Shown one piece after another: positions 26,360 through 35,165 of a stretch of DNA of 64,000 bases. The stretch covers positions 1 to 64,000 of the forward strand of contig NZ_JAUCDS010000008.1 of assembly GCF_034674885.1 (NCBI RefSeq). Direction: 5' to 3'. This stretch comes from Castellaniella sp034674885 (GTDB taxonomy: Bacteria; Pseudomonadota; Gammaproteobacteria; Burkholderiales; Burkholderiaceae_B). The position numbers were made by a program, and so were the translations under genes. The stretch's first letter is position 1, and each line of letters opens with the position of its first letter. Under the pieces are notes generated by a model. The model did no database searches, was not told where the DNA came from, and saw only the letters and a list, made by a program, of their open reading frames with translations.

Positions 26360-26890
26360 ATGTCGCACCGCCCTTCGTTTCTAACCCTGCTGACCGGATC
26401 GATCGCAGCCGGCGCCAGCCTGGTGCTGGCTGGCTGCGCCAGCATCAGCAGCACACCGCCGGGTACGCCGCTGGCGCAGGTATCCGCCCAGTTCGGCTCT
26501 CCCACCCTGCAATGCACCGACCGCCAGGGCCAGGCGCGCGCGATCTGGTCACAACAGCCTTTCGGGCAATACGCCTGGGGGGCGACCGTGGACGCCCAGG
26601 GCCGTGTCGGGCCGATCCAGCCCATCCTGACCGACGAACATTTCCAGGTGCTGAAACAAGGCACCTGGACTGCAGAGCAGGTGCGTTGCGAATTCGGCCC
26701 GCCCGCCATCATCGACACGGCTGGCCTGCCCAACGTGCGCCAGATCGTCTGGAGCTACCGCTACAAGCAGGACCACGTCTGGAATTCGCTGATGTACGTG
26801 TTCATGGGCCGCAATGGCGACCAGGTCACGAAATTCCACCCAGGCCCGGACCCGATGTACGACCAGGAAGACGCGTGGCCCAGGATGTGA
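26360..26890 (+). CDS. Small outer-membrane lipoprotein of unknown function
   Basis: A 176-aa protein with a lipoprotein signal (hydrophobic stretch then lipobox LAGC at about 24-27). The mature part has two short repeats of the type V(S/T)AQFGSP and VRCEFGPP, reminiscent of SmpA/BamE-like folds in small lipoproteins, plus a YRYKQD segment near the end. It is divergent from the Ap4A phosphorylase-like gene and ends before the tRNA-Ser. Function is not known. Confidence 0.82.
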   Translation: MSHRPSFLTLLTGSIAAGASLVLAGCASISSTPPGTPLAQVSAQFGSPTLQCTDRQGQARAIWSQQPFGQYAWGATVDAQGRVGPIQPILTDEHFQVLKQGTWTAEQVRCEFGPPAIIDTAGLPNVRQIVWSYRYKQDHVWNSLMYVFMGRNGDQVTKFHPGPDPMYDQEDAWPRM

Positions 26891-26919
26891 ACATGGGCCA
26901 TGCGTCAGGCCAAAAACAA

Positions 26920-26953
26920 AACCCGCTGATTCCACGAATGGGATCAACGGGTT
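26920..26953 (-). terminator. Rho-independent terminator of tRNA-Ser
   Basis: A 14-bp stem with two mismatches or wobbles (AACCCGYTGATYCC-type arms) and loop ACGAAT is followed on the minus strand by TTTTGTTTTTGG, a clear U-tract. It lies 16 bp past the tRNA 3' end. Confidence 0.75.
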
Positions 26954-26969
26954 CTACGTAATCGCTGGC

Positions 26970-27058
26970 GGAGACGGAGGGATTCGAACCCTCGATGCGG
27001 GTATAAGCCGCATGCTCCCTTAGCAGGGGAGTACCTTCAACCACTCGGCCACGTCTCC
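26970..27058 (-). tRNA. tRNA-Ser (anticodon GCU)
   Basis: 89 nt. The acceptor stem is GGAGACG / CGTCTCC; the T-arm has GGGTTCGAATCCC; the anticodon stem-loop CTCCCCTGCTAAGGGAG gives anticodon GCT, which reads AGC/AGU serine codons. A long class II variable arm (CATGCGG...CCGCAT region) is present, as expected for serine. CCA is not encoded. Confidence 0.97.
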
Positions 27059-27157
27059 AGCAAGATCGGCATTCTAGCATAGGATCCCGGAGCGACTTGC
27101 AAACCGCGCCGGGGGCCTGCCGCCGGCTGCAGATGCCAGTGGCGGGCCCACCGGGAA

Positions 27158-28423
27158 TCAGGCTTCGGCCTTGGCCGGCTCCTGATCCAGTTCGAAGGCC
27201 TTGTGCAGTGCGCGCACGGCCAGTTCCATGTACTTGTCGTTGATCAGCACGGACGTCTTGATTTCGGAGGTGCTGATCATCTGGATGTTGATGCCTTCCT
27301 CGGCCAGGGTGCGGAACATCAGGCTGGCGACGCCGACGTGGCTGCGCATGCCGATGCCGACGATGGAGACCTTGGCGACCTTGTCGTCGGAGACGACGTC
27401 GCCGGCGCCCACGGCCGGGCCGATCTGATTTTTCAGCAGGTCCAGGGTGCGCGCGAAGTCGTTGCGGTTGACCGTGAAGGAGAAGTCGGTCATGCCCTGC
27501 TGGGAGATGTTCTGCAGGATCATGTCCACGTCGATGTTGGCCGCGGCGACGGGTCCCAGGATCGAATAGGCCACGCCCGGGGTGTCGGGGACGTTGCGCA
27601 GGGTGACTTTGGCTTCGTCGCGGCTGAAGGCGATGCCGGAGACAACGGCGGATTCCATTTTGTGATCTTCCTCGAAAGTAATGAGCGTGCCCGAATGCAT
27701 TTCCTCGTCGACCGGGATCAGGGGATCGGTCAGGGACGAGAGCACGCGCAGGGGCACCTGGTATTTGCCGGCGAATTCCACGGAACGGATCTGCAGGACC
27801 TTGGACCCCAGAGAGGCCATTTCCAGCATTTCCTCGAACGAAATGACGTTCATGCGACGGGCTTCCGGCACCACGCGCGGGTCGGTCGTGTAGACCCCGT
27901 CGACGTCCGTGAAGATCAGGCATTCGTCGGCCTGCATGGCGGCGGCGACTGCCACGGCCGACGTGTCCGAACCGCCCCGGCCCAGGGTGGTGATGTGACC
28001 TTCGTCGTCGATACCCTGGAAACCCGTGATGATGACCACCCGGCCCGCATCCAGATCGGCCCTTACGCGGGAATCGTCGATCGATTTGATACGGGCCTTG
28101 GTGTAGGAACTGTCGGTGCGCACGGGCACCTGCCAGCCCGCATAGCTGCGCGCGGCCACACCCTGGCGCATCAGGGCGATGGCCAGCAGGGCGCTGCTGG
28201 CCTGTTCGCCCGTGGCCGCCAGCATGTCCAGTTCGCGCAGATCGGGCTGCGGGGAGATTTCTTTTGCCAGGCCCAGCAGGCGATTGGTTTCGCCCGACAT
28301 GGCCGAGGGCACTACGACCACCTGGTGGCCGGCCGCATGCCATTTGGCCACGCGCCGGGCGACGTTCTGAATGCGTTCGACAGAACCCATGGAGGTGCCG
28401 CCGTATTTCTGGACAATGAGCAT
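27158..28423 (-). CDS. lysC: Aspartate kinase
   Basis: A 421-aa monofunctional aspartokinase that phosphorylates aspartate in the first step of the Lys/Thr/Met pathway. It begins MLIVQKYGGTSMGSVERI, with the kinase signature KYGGTS at 6-11. The catalytic half runs to about 240 (GRGGSDTSAVAVAAAM, FTDVDGVYTTDPR). Two ACT domains follow (about 265-405, including VSIVGIGMRSHVGVASLMF), which normally bind lysine or threonine for feedback control. It is the last protein gene of the cysS-accA-tilS-lysC group on the minus strand. Confidence 0.97.
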   Translation of the reverse strand: MLIVQKYGGTSMGSVERIQNVARRVAKWHAAGHQVVVVPSAMSGETNRLLGLAKEISPQPDLRELDMLAATGEQASSALLAIALMRQGVAARSYAGWQVPVRTDSSYTKARIKSIDDSRVRADLDAGRVVIITGFQGIDDEGHITTLGRGGSDTSAVAVAAAMQADECLIFTDVDGVYTTDPRVVPEARRMNVISFEEMLEMASLGSKVLQIRSVEFAGKYQVPLRVLSSLTDPLIPVDEEMHSGTLITFEEDHKMESAVVSGIAFSRDEAKVTLRNVPDTPGVAYSILGPVAAANIDVDMILQNISQQGMTDFSFTVNRNDFARTLDLLKNQIGPAVGAGDVVSDDKVAKVSIVGIGMRSHVGVASLMFRTLAEEGINIQMISTSEIKTSVLINDKYMELAVRALHKAFELDQEPAKAEA

Positions 28424-28483
28424 GATGGATAGAGAATGAAACGCTGCGGGGTCAACTGGCCCGCAGGCAAGAAAACAAGCTGA

Positions 28484-29545
28484 TTATTCTAACTGGGTTT
28501 TGAGGATGTTTCCGTCCGTTGCCTCGGATATCAGCCGAACACGCCCCTTTTGGACCACGATCACGTGTTTTTCGTGGCGCAGACGCACCTGGCGATCATG
28601 CCCCAGGGCATGGACTTCGCGCAATTGTTTCAACCAGGCGTTCAGCCGGGCCTCGGTGGGCATGCGCAGCCCCCGTTCCTGCAGCCAGAACCGCAATACC
28701 GGCGCCTGGCGCGCGGCAGGCAGCGCCCGCCAGGCCGCCAGCGAGAAACTGTCGTCTCCATCCTGCGGGTCCAGTTGCAGCCAGTCGGCTGTTGCGGCAT
28801 CCCGCGCCCCTTGCGCCAGTTCTCCCGCCTGGCGGGCATGCCGGGCCAAGGTCCGGCGCCAGGCAGGCCAGTGCGCATCCAGCACGGGAACCAGGTCCAG
28901 GCGTACGGCTGCGCGCTTATACCGGGCATCCCGGTTGCTGGGGTCCTGCACGGCATGCCAGCCACTGGTCTCGGCGAAACGGTCGGCCACCTGCAGGATG
29001 CGGTCCCGGGGCTGCTCCAGCCAGGGCCGGTGGTAGCTCATTGCCTGACGTTGCATGGCGGGGGACATGGCCGCCAGGCCCAGCGGCCCGGCGCCGCGCA
29101 ACAGGCGCAGCAGGACGGTTTCGGCCTGGTCGTCCAGGTGATGCGCCAGCAGAATGTGTTCCACGCCCGCATGCGCCGCCAACGCGGCCAAAGCGGCATA
29201 ACGCGCCGAACGGGCAGCGGCCTCCATGCCGTCGCCCTGCCTCGCGACCCGGACGCGCCGGCTATGGCAGGCGACCCCCAGCAGCCCGGCGAGGGCATGC
29301 GCCTGCGCCTGCCACTGATCTGCAGCGGCCTGCAGGCCATGATGGATATGAAAGCAATGCAGCGGCCGGCCGGCATCAGCCGACGCGACGGCGGCGTGCA
29401 GGGCCAGCATGGCCGAATCGGCGCCGGCGCTGAGCGCGACCCCGACGGAGGCGCCTGCAGGCAGACCCGCCAGCGTAGTGCGCACGGCGGCCAGCAGGTG
29501 GCCGTCGCAGGCGGACCGCCAGACATCGGCGGAATGGATGTTCAT
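28484..29545 (-). CDS. tilS: tRNA(Ile)-lysidine synthetase
   Basis: A 353-aa enzyme that converts C34 of the tRNA-Ile(CAU) anticodon to lysidine so that it reads AUA. The PP-loop motif appears as SAGADSAM (39-46); the usual SGGxDS has Ala in the second position here. Further signatures are HIHHGLQ, LLAHHLDDQAETVLLRLLRGAG and RPWLEQPRDRI. It lies 75 bp after accA and before lysC. The protein is somewhat short at the C-terminus compared with E. coli TilS, as in many betaproteobacteria. Confidence 0.93.
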   Translation of the reverse strand: MNIHSADVWRSACDGHLLAAVRTTLAGLPAGASVGVALSAGADSAMLALHAAVASADAGRPLHCFHIHHGLQAAADQWQAQAHALAGLLGVACHSRRVRVARQGDGMEAAARSARYAALAALAAHAGVEHILLAHHLDDQAETVLLRLLRGAGPLGLAAMSPAMQRQAMSYHRPWLEQPRDRILQVADRFAETSGWHAVQDPSNRDARYKRAAVRLDLVPVLDAHWPAWRRTLARHARQAGELAQGARDAATADWLQLDPQDGDDSFSLAAWRALPAARQAPVLRFWLQERGLRMPTEARLNAWLKQLREVHALGHDRQVRLRHEKHVIVVQKGRVRLISEATDGNILKTQLE

Positions 29546-29620
29546 GACAGCCCCCGCAGAATCACGGCGCAGCGCCGCTGCACCGCACGGCCAGGCGCCG
29601 CACCAGGCCCTCAGGGCCGA

Positions 29621-30583
29621 TCAGCGGGCCTCCTGGAAGCGCCCATAGGCGGCGATGCGATCCAGGCGGCGGCGCAGCAGTTCTTCGGTATCCAGGCCGG
29701 ACAGTTCGCGCAGGGCATCGGCCAGCGCACGATGCAGCTGGCGCGCCATGGTGGCCGGATCGCGGTGGGCGCCGCCCACGGGCTCGTTGACGACGCGATC
29801 GATCAGGCCCAGGTCTTTCAGGCGTGGCGCCGTGATGGCCAGGGCTTCTGCCGCCGTGGCGGCCTTGTCGGCGCTGCGCCACAGGATCGAGGCGCAGCCT
29901 TCCGGGGAGATGACTGCGTAGGTGGCGTACTGCAGCATCATGACGGTGTCGCCCACGGCGATGGCCAGGGCGCCGCCCGAACCGCCTTCGCCAATGATGG
30001 TGACGATGATGGGGACCTTCAGGCCGGCCATGGCGAACAGATTGTGGCCGATGGCTTCGGACTGGCCGCGTTCTTCCGCCCCCACGCCGGGGTAGGCGCC
30101 CGGGGTATCGACGAAGGTGAAGACCGGCAGGCGGAATTTTTCCGCCAGGCGCATCAGGCGCAAGGCCTTGCGGTAGCCCTCGGGCAGCGGCATGCCGAAG
30201 TTGCGCATGGCGCGTTCCTTGGTGTCGCGGCCTTTCTGGTGGCCGATCACCATGCAGGGAGTGCCATTGAACCGCGCCAGGCCACCGATGATGGACTGAT
30301 CATCGGCATACATGCGGTCGCCGTGCAGTTCGTGGAAATCGGTGAACAGCGCCTGCACGTAGTCCATCGTATAGGGCCGCTGCGGGTGGCGGGCGACCAG
30401 CGCCGTCTGCCACGGGGTCAGTTTGGCATAGATGTTCTTGGCCAGCGACTGGCTCTTTTGCTGCAGACGGCCGACTTCTTCCGAGATATCCACCGCAGAG
30501 TCCGTCTGCACGTAGCGCAGTTCTTCGATTTTCTGTTCGAGTTCGGCCAGAGGCTGTTCGAATTCAAGAAAGGTATTTCGCAT
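29621..30583 (-). CDS. accA: Acetyl-CoA carboxylase carboxyltransferase, alpha subunit
   Basis: A 320-aa subunit of the carboxyltransferase that transfers CO2 from carboxybiotin to acetyl-CoA to make malonyl-CoA for fatty-acid synthesis. Length and sequence fit AccA: the N-terminal MRNTFLEFEQPLAELEQKIEELR, the central GYRKALRLMRLAEKFRLPVFTFVDTPGAYPG, and GEGGSGGALAIAVGD with the oxyanion-hole glycines. The beta subunit is not in the window. It lies between the DNA glycosylase and tilS genes, all on the minus strand. Confidence 0.97.
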   Translation of the reverse strand: MRNTFLEFEQPLAELEQKIEELRYVQTDSAVDISEEVGRLQQKSQSLAKNIYAKLTPWQTALVARHPQRPYTMDYVQALFTDFHELHGDRMYADDQSIIGGLARFNGTPCMVIGHQKGRDTKERAMRNFGMPLPEGYRKALRLMRLAEKFRLPVFTFVDTPGAYPGVGAEERGQSEAIGHNLFAMAGLKVPIIVTIIGEGGSGGALAIAVGDTVMMLQYATYAVISPEGCASILWRSADKAATAAEALAITAPRLKDLGLIDRVVNEPVGGAHRDPATMARQLHRALADALRELSGLDTEELLRRRLDRIAAYGRFQEAR

Positions 30584-30610
30584 GAGAACAGGATTTCCTG
30601 AATGGAAAAA

Positions 30611-31264
30611 TCAATATTCGACGGCAGCGGCATCCATGCTGCGCCACAAGTACCAGCTGGCGACCGTGCGCCATGGCGCCCAGGCCTGCGCAACCTCGCG
30701 GGCCTCGAAGCGCGACACGGGTTCGCCGCTGAAGTAATGATGGGAAATGGCCTTGAGCAGGGCCGTGTCATCTAGCGGCAGCACGTCGGGACGCCGCAGA
30801 GAAAAAACCAGGAACATTTCCGCCGACCAACGCCCCACCCCGCGGATTTCGCACAGTCGGGCCACGATGGCTGCGTCGTCCTGCGCCTGCCACCAATCGA
30901 GATCCATGTATTGGTCCTGCTGGAAATATCGGGCGGCGTCCCGCACGTACTGAGCCTTGCGCAGCGACAGGCCCATGGCCCGCAGATCGGATTCGGAGTG
31001 TCTCAGGATGCAATCGGGCCGCAGGTCCTGGCCGCAGGCCTGCACCAATTGACGCCATAGTTTGCGGCCCAGCGCCAGCGAAATCTGCTGGCCGACGATG
31101 ATGCGGATCAGCGTCTGGTAGGGGCCCTGCGGGGCCTGGACGCATTCCTGCCCGTATACCGGGATCAGTTTGCGCAGGATGCGGTCGCGCTGCATCAGGT
31201 CCTGGCAGGCCTGGGCCCAGTAGACGGGACGCTGCACGACGGATTCAGGATAGGACATGTCCAT
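30611..31264 (-). CDS. DNA-3-methyladenine glycosylase (AlkA-like, HhH-GPD family)
   Basis: A 217-aa base-excision repair enzyme expected to remove alkylated purines. It has the helix-hairpin-helix LCEIRGVGRWSAEMFLVFSL followed by the GPD region with catalytic Asp in LPLDDTALLKAI. The N-terminal QGPYQTLIRIIVGQQIS is typical of this family. There are no iron-sulphur cysteines at the C-terminus, which argues against an EndoIII-type enzyme. It starts 3 bp after the cysS stop, so translation is probably coupled. Confidence 0.9.
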   Translation of the reverse strand: MDMSYPESVVQRPVYWAQACQDLMQRDRILRKLIPVYGQECVQAPQGPYQTLIRIIVGQQISLALGRKLWRQLVQACGQDLRPDCILRHSESDLRAMGLSLRKAQYVRDAARYFQQDQYMDLDWWQAQDDAAIVARLCEIRGVGRWSAEMFLVFSLRRPDVLPLDDTALLKAISHHYFSGEPVSRFEAREVAQAWAPWRTVASWYLWRSMDAAAVEY

Positions 31265-31267
31265 GGC

Positions 31268-32710
31268 CTACACCCGCCGCCATTGCGTGGCGCCGCCGGC
31301 CGCATCGGCCAGTTCCACCCCCTGGTCACGCAATTCGGCGCGAATCCGATCGGCACGCGCAAAATCGCGGGCGGCCTTTGCAGCCGCGCGTTCGGCGATC
31401 AGGCCATCGATATCCTGCGCCGACAGCGATGCCGCAACCGCCCCACCGGGCAGGAACCGGGTCGGCGACTGCAAATAGACCTGCGGATCGGCCTGCAGCA
31501 GGCCCAACACGCCGCCCAGGGCCCGCAACAGGCCGCTGGCCTGGGCGTCGGCGTCGCGATTGGCCTGACTGGCCAGATCGAACAGGACGGCGACCGCGCC
31601 AGCGGTGTTGAAGTCGTCGTCCATGGCGTCGCGAAACGCCGTTGCCTGGGACGACTGCCAGTCGATGTCCACGGCTGCGGGCGGCACGTTGTTCAGCGCC
31701 TGATACAGGCGGTCGAGCGCGTGCTGGGCATCCTGCAGATTGTCGGGCGTGTAGTTCTGCACACTGCGGTAATGGCTGCGCACCAGGAAGAAACGCAGCA
31801 TTTCGGATTCGCGCGGATTGGCCGAGTAGTCGGCGGCATCGTCGGCCACCGGATCGGCCACCGTATCGCGGATGCGACGGAAATTGCCCAGGGACTTGGA
31901 CATTTTTTCGGTGTCCACCATCATGGGGCCGCAATGCATCCAGGTGGTGGCCAGCGTGCCGCCAAAGGCGCCTTCGCTTTGCGCGATTTCGTTTTCGTGG
32001 TGGGGGAATTTAAGATCCGGCCCGCCGCCGTGGATGTCCAGCGGCATGCCCAGCAGACTGTGGCTCATGGCAGAGCATTCGATATGCCAGCCCGGGCGCC
32101 CCGGCCCATAGGGCGATTCCCAGCGCGTATCGGCGGGCTCGTCGGGTTTCGCCGATTTCCACAGTACGAAATCCAGGGGATCCTGTTTGCCGGCGGATAC
32201 GGCGACCCGTTCGCCCGCCCGCAGGTCGTCCAGCGATTTGCCGGACAGCTTGCCGTAGCCCGGAAATTTGCGCACGGAAAAATTGACGTCGCCGTCAGCG
32301 CCCTGATAGGCCAGGCCTTTGGATTGCAGCACACCGATGATGTCGAGCATGCCGGCCACGTGTTCCGTGGCGCGAGGCTCGTCGTCGGGCGCCTGCACGC
32401 CCAGGGCGCGTTCATCGGCCCGCATCGCGGCGATGAAGAATTCGGTCAGGGCGCGGATCGGCATGCCGCGCTCGACAGCGCGGCGGATGATCTTGTCGTC
32501 GATGTCGGTGATGTTGCGCACGTAGCGCACCCGGTAGCCCGAGGCCCGCAGCCAACGCTGCACCACGTCGAAGCTGACCAGCATGCGGGCATGGCCCAGG
32601 TGACAGAAATCGTAGACCGTCATACCGCAGACGTACATCCGCACCACCCCGGATTCCGCTGTCTTCAACGGGGTTTTCTGGCGCGAAAGGGTGTTATAAA
32701 TGTGCAGCAT
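31268..32710 (-). CDS. cysS: Cysteine--tRNA ligase
   Basis: A 480-aa class I aminoacyl-tRNA synthetase. The HIGH motif is HLGH (37-40), preceded by zinc-ligand Cys28 in YVCGMTVYD. Other zinc-site segments are HIECSAMS and HHENEIAQSEG; the KMSKS loop is intact in DTEKMSKSLGNF. It is the first gene of the minus-strand group with the DNA glycosylase, accA, tilS and lysC, and is divergent from the TPR gene. Confidence 0.97.
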   Translation of the reverse strand: MLHIYNTLSRQKTPLKTAESGVVRMYVCGMTVYDFCHLGHARMLVSFDVVQRWLRASGYRVRYVRNITDIDDKIIRRAVERGMPIRALTEFFIAAMRADERALGVQAPDDEPRATEHVAGMLDIIGVLQSKGLAYQGADGDVNFSVRKFPGYGKLSGKSLDDLRAGERVAVSAGKQDPLDFVLWKSAKPDEPADTRWESPYGPGRPGWHIECSAMSHSLLGMPLDIHGGGPDLKFPHHENEIAQSEGAFGGTLATTWMHCGPMMVDTEKMSKSLGNFRRIRDTVADPVADDAADYSANPRESEMLRFFLVRSHYRSVQNYTPDNLQDAQHALDRLYQALNNVPPAAVDIDWQSSQATAFRDAMDDDFNTAGAVAVLFDLASQANRDADAQASGLLRALGGVLGLLQADPQVYLQSPTRFLPGGAVAASLSAQDIDGLIAERAAAKAARDFARADRIRAELRDQGVELADAAGGATQWRRV

Positions 32711-32840
32711 GTCGGATGGATAAGGTCAAGCAACCCCCACGCGCCGGGCCTGCCGGCGATGTGATGGGATGTAAAATGAACTGCCAAGTATACCGTCCCC
32801 CGGCCCCATCTCTGAAACCCCTCATTAGGCGCTCCGTGTC

Positions 32841-33569
32841 GTGACCCGTGTTTTTCTGACTATCCTGACTGCCTGCGTCGGCTTGATCGCAGGACCCGCC
32901 CAGGCCGCATCTCATGATACTAACGCGTCCGCGACGGCGATCCAAGGCCTGGTATTCGACTCGGCAACCGGGGAATTCACCCAGGCGGAAAAGCCGGACG
33001 GCGGCTGGCAGGGGCTTGCCGACCTGCTGAAGAAAATTACCCCTTCTGTCAATACGGGTATCCCCCTGACGCCTTCCCAGGTCACGGACCGCATTGCCGA
33101 ACTGATCGACACCGGTCACGCCCAGGATGCCCTGGACATGATCGCGAAACAGGAATCCGCCCGCGCCGCCAAGGACCCCGTCGGCACCGACGTCCAGCTG
33201 CAATACCAGAAGGCCCGCGCCCTGGCGGCCCTGGGCCATCATGACCAGGCCACGGCCCTGTGGCAGTCCATGACCGAAAACTACCCGGAACTGCCCGAAC
33301 CCTGGAACGCGCTGGCCATCGAATACGTCCGCCAAGGCCAGTTGCTGATGGCCCGCGACGCCCTGAACATGGCCCTGGTGTCCGACCCCACATTTGCGCC
33401 CGCCCTGGAAAACCTGGGCCACGTGCAGATGGCGCTGGCCCAGGAATCGTTTGCCCGGGCGCGCGCCGTGCAGGCTCGGCCGGCCGCCGGCCCACTGCCT
33501 GCCGCCTCCCCCGCCCCGGCATCCCCGGCTCCCGGCAACGCGTCCCCCCTGGCTCCCGCCACCCACTGA
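32841..33569 (+). CDS. Periplasmic TPR-repeat protein
   Basis: A 242-aa exported protein starting at GTG 32841, with signal peptide FLTILTACVGLIAGPAQA. Two or three TPR-like helical repeats occupy about 75-210 (for example LGHHDQATALWQSMTENYPELPEPWNALAIEYVRQGQLLMARDALNMAL, quoted here only by its ends LGHHDQ and NMAL). It has a Pro/Ala-rich tail. It lies just upstream of the cyclophilin and lpxH genes and is probably co-transcribed. Partners are unknown. Confidence 0.83.
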   Translation: MTRVFLTILTACVGLIAGPAQAASHDTNASATAIQGLVFDSATGEFTQAEKPDGGWQGLADLLKKITPSVNTGIPLTPSQVTDRIAELIDTGHAQDALDMIAKQESARAAKDPVGTDVQLQYQKARALAALGHHDQATALWQSMTENYPELPEPWNALAIEYVRQGQLLMARDALNMALVSDPTFAPALENLGHVQMALAQESFARARAVQARPAAGPLPAASPAPASPAPGNASPLAPATH

Positions 33570-33594
33570 CTTCCACATTTCCGCGTACCCTGTC

Positions 33595-34236
33595 ATGTCC
33601 CATCTTTCTTCTTTCCTGCGCATCCTGACCGGGATGCGCGTCCTCAGTCTGGGCTTTGCCCTGGCCCTGGCCCCCGGCCTGGCCGGTGCTCAAACCAGCG
33701 CCCAACAATCCACCCAAGGCAAATCCATGAGCACACATCCGCACGTCAAACTGCACACCAACAAGGGCGACATGCTGATCGAACTGGATGCTGAAAAAGC
33801 GCCCAAGACGGTCGAGAACTTCCTGACATACGTCCAGGAAGGCTTCTACAACGGCACGATCTTTCACCGCGTGATCAACAACTTCATGATCCAGGGTGGC
33901 GGCTTCGAACCCGGCATGAAACAAAAGCAGACCCACGCGCCGATCGAAAACGAGGCCAACAACGGCCTGAAGAACGACCGCTACACGCTGGCCATGGCCC
34001 GCACGGCCGACCCGCATTCGGCCACCGCGCAGTTCTTCATCAACGTCGCGGACAACGACTTCCTGAACTTCACCGCGCCCACGTCCAACGGCTGGGGCTA
34101 CGCCGTGTTCGGCCGCGTCATCGAGGGCACCGACATCGTCGACGAGCTCAAGAAAGTCAAGACCGGCAACAAGGGCTTTCACCAGGACGTCCCCGTCGAG
34201 GACGTGATCATCGAAAGCGCCACCCTGGTTGAATAA
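33595..34236 (+). CDS. Peptidyl-prolyl cis-trans isomerase, cyclophilin type, with signal peptide
   Basis: A 213-aa protein from ATG 33595. The first 36 residues look like a signal peptide (RVLSLGFALALAPGLAGA then QTSAQ). The cyclophilin domain follows, with FHRVINNFMIQGG, MARTADPHSATAQFFIN and a GWGYAVFGRVIEG segment; the catalytic Arg is in FHRV. An internal ATG at 33727 (MSTHPHVKLH), with AAGG eight bases upstream, coincides with the usual start of cytoplasmic PpiB, so both a periplasmic and a cytoplasmic form may be made. The stop overlaps the lpxH start. Confidence 0.92.
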   Translation: MSHLSSFLRILTGMRVLSLGFALALAPGLAGAQTSAQQSTQGKSMSTHPHVKLHTNKGDMLIELDAEKAPKTVENFLTYVQEGFYNGTIFHRVINNFMIQGGGFEPGMKQKQTHAPIENEANNGLKNDRYTLAMARTADPHSATAQFFINVADNDFLNFTAPTSNGWGYAVFGRVIEGTDIVDELKKVKTGNKGFHQDVPVEDVIIESATLVE

Positions 34237-35047
34237 GGCTGCGCTGCCAGGCGATCTGTGGATCGCCTCGGACATCCACCTGGGCGCGGCCGTCCCGCAG
34301 ACGTCACGCGCCTTCTACGACTTTCTGGCCTGCGCCCGCACCCAGGCGCGCGCCCTGATCCTGTGCGGCGACATCTTCGATGCCTGGATCGGCGACGACC
34401 ATGCGCTACGCAACCCACCCGCCTGGCTGGACCAGGCCCTGCGCGAACTGCGCCAGACAGCGCAGGCCATCCCCGTCTGGCTGATCTGCGGCAATCGGGA
34501 TTTCCTGATGGGCGCAGCCCTGGCGCAGGCGCTGGGCGCGCGGCTGGTCGCCGCCCCCGTGCGACTGGACACCGACGCCGGCCCCATCCTGTTGGCCCAC
34601 GGCGACGAATACTGCACCGACGACACTGCCTATCAGCGCTTTCGGCGCGTGGTGCATACCCCCTGGATACAAACGGTCTTCCTGGCCCTGCCCCTGGCCT
34701 TGCGCCGCGCCGTCGCTGACTGGGCGCGCCAGCGCAGCCGCCAGGCACGGCGCGGCAAGCCCATGCAGATCATGGATGTGAATGCCGGCGCCGTGGCCCA
34801 GGCGCTGCGATCGGCCGACTGCAACGTCATGATCCACGGGCACACGCACCGTCCCGCCGTGCATGAATTGGACCTGGATGGCCGTGCGGCGCGGCGCTAC
34901 GTGCTGCCCGATTGGGAATTCGATCATGCGCAGCCCCCGCGCGGGGGCTGGATTTCCGTGTCGGCGGCGCAGGGGGTGCAGCTGCACCCCTGGCCGCCGC
35001 TCCAGCCAGGGACTAGTGTGTGTTGTTCGGCTGATACGCGTACTTAA
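34229..35047 (+). CDS. lpxH: UDP-2,3-diacylglucosamine diphosphatase
   Basis: A 272-aa Mn-dependent phosphoesterase of lipid A synthesis (UDP-2,3-diacylglucosamine to lipid X). All metal-ligand blocks are visible: SDIHLG, CGDIFDAWIGDD, CGNRDF, LAHGDEYCTDD and the C-terminal IHGHTHRP. The start is TTG 34229, overlapping the last 8 bp of the cyclophilin gene. The last 25 or so residues are less conserved. Confidence 0.95.
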   Translation: MNKAALPGDLWIASDIHLGAAVPQTSRAFYDFLACARTQARALILCGDIFDAWIGDDHALRNPPAWLDQALRELRQTAQAIPVWLICGNRDFLMGAALAQALGARLVAAPVRLDTDAGPILLAHGDEYCTDDTAYQRFRRVVHTPWIQTVFLALPLALRRAVADWARQRSRQARRGKPMQIMDVNAGAVAQALRSADCNVMIHGHTHRPAVHELDLDGRAARRYVLPDWEFDHAQPPRGGWISVSAAQGVQLHPWPPLQPGTSVCCSADTRT

Positions 35048-35058
35048 ATAAAATTGGC

Positions 35059-35165
35059 GTCCGCAGGGACGGTCCTGTGTCCAGACTGCCCCACCTCGCA
35101 GCCTGCAGGCCGCTCGGATTCGTCAGGCACAGCACCGTCCGCAGGGACGGTCCTGTGTCCAGACT
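35059..35165. repeat. Two 29-bp REP-like direct repeats
   Basis: An identical 29-bp unit, starting GTCCGCAGGGACGGTCC and ending CCAGACT, occurs at 35059-35087 and 35137-35165, 78 bp apart. Each contains a small dyad (CCGTCC-GCA-GGGACGG in the second copy). The second copy ends on the first base of the terC stop codon. They look like REP-type elements between convergent genes; no transposase is nearby. Confidence 0.65.
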
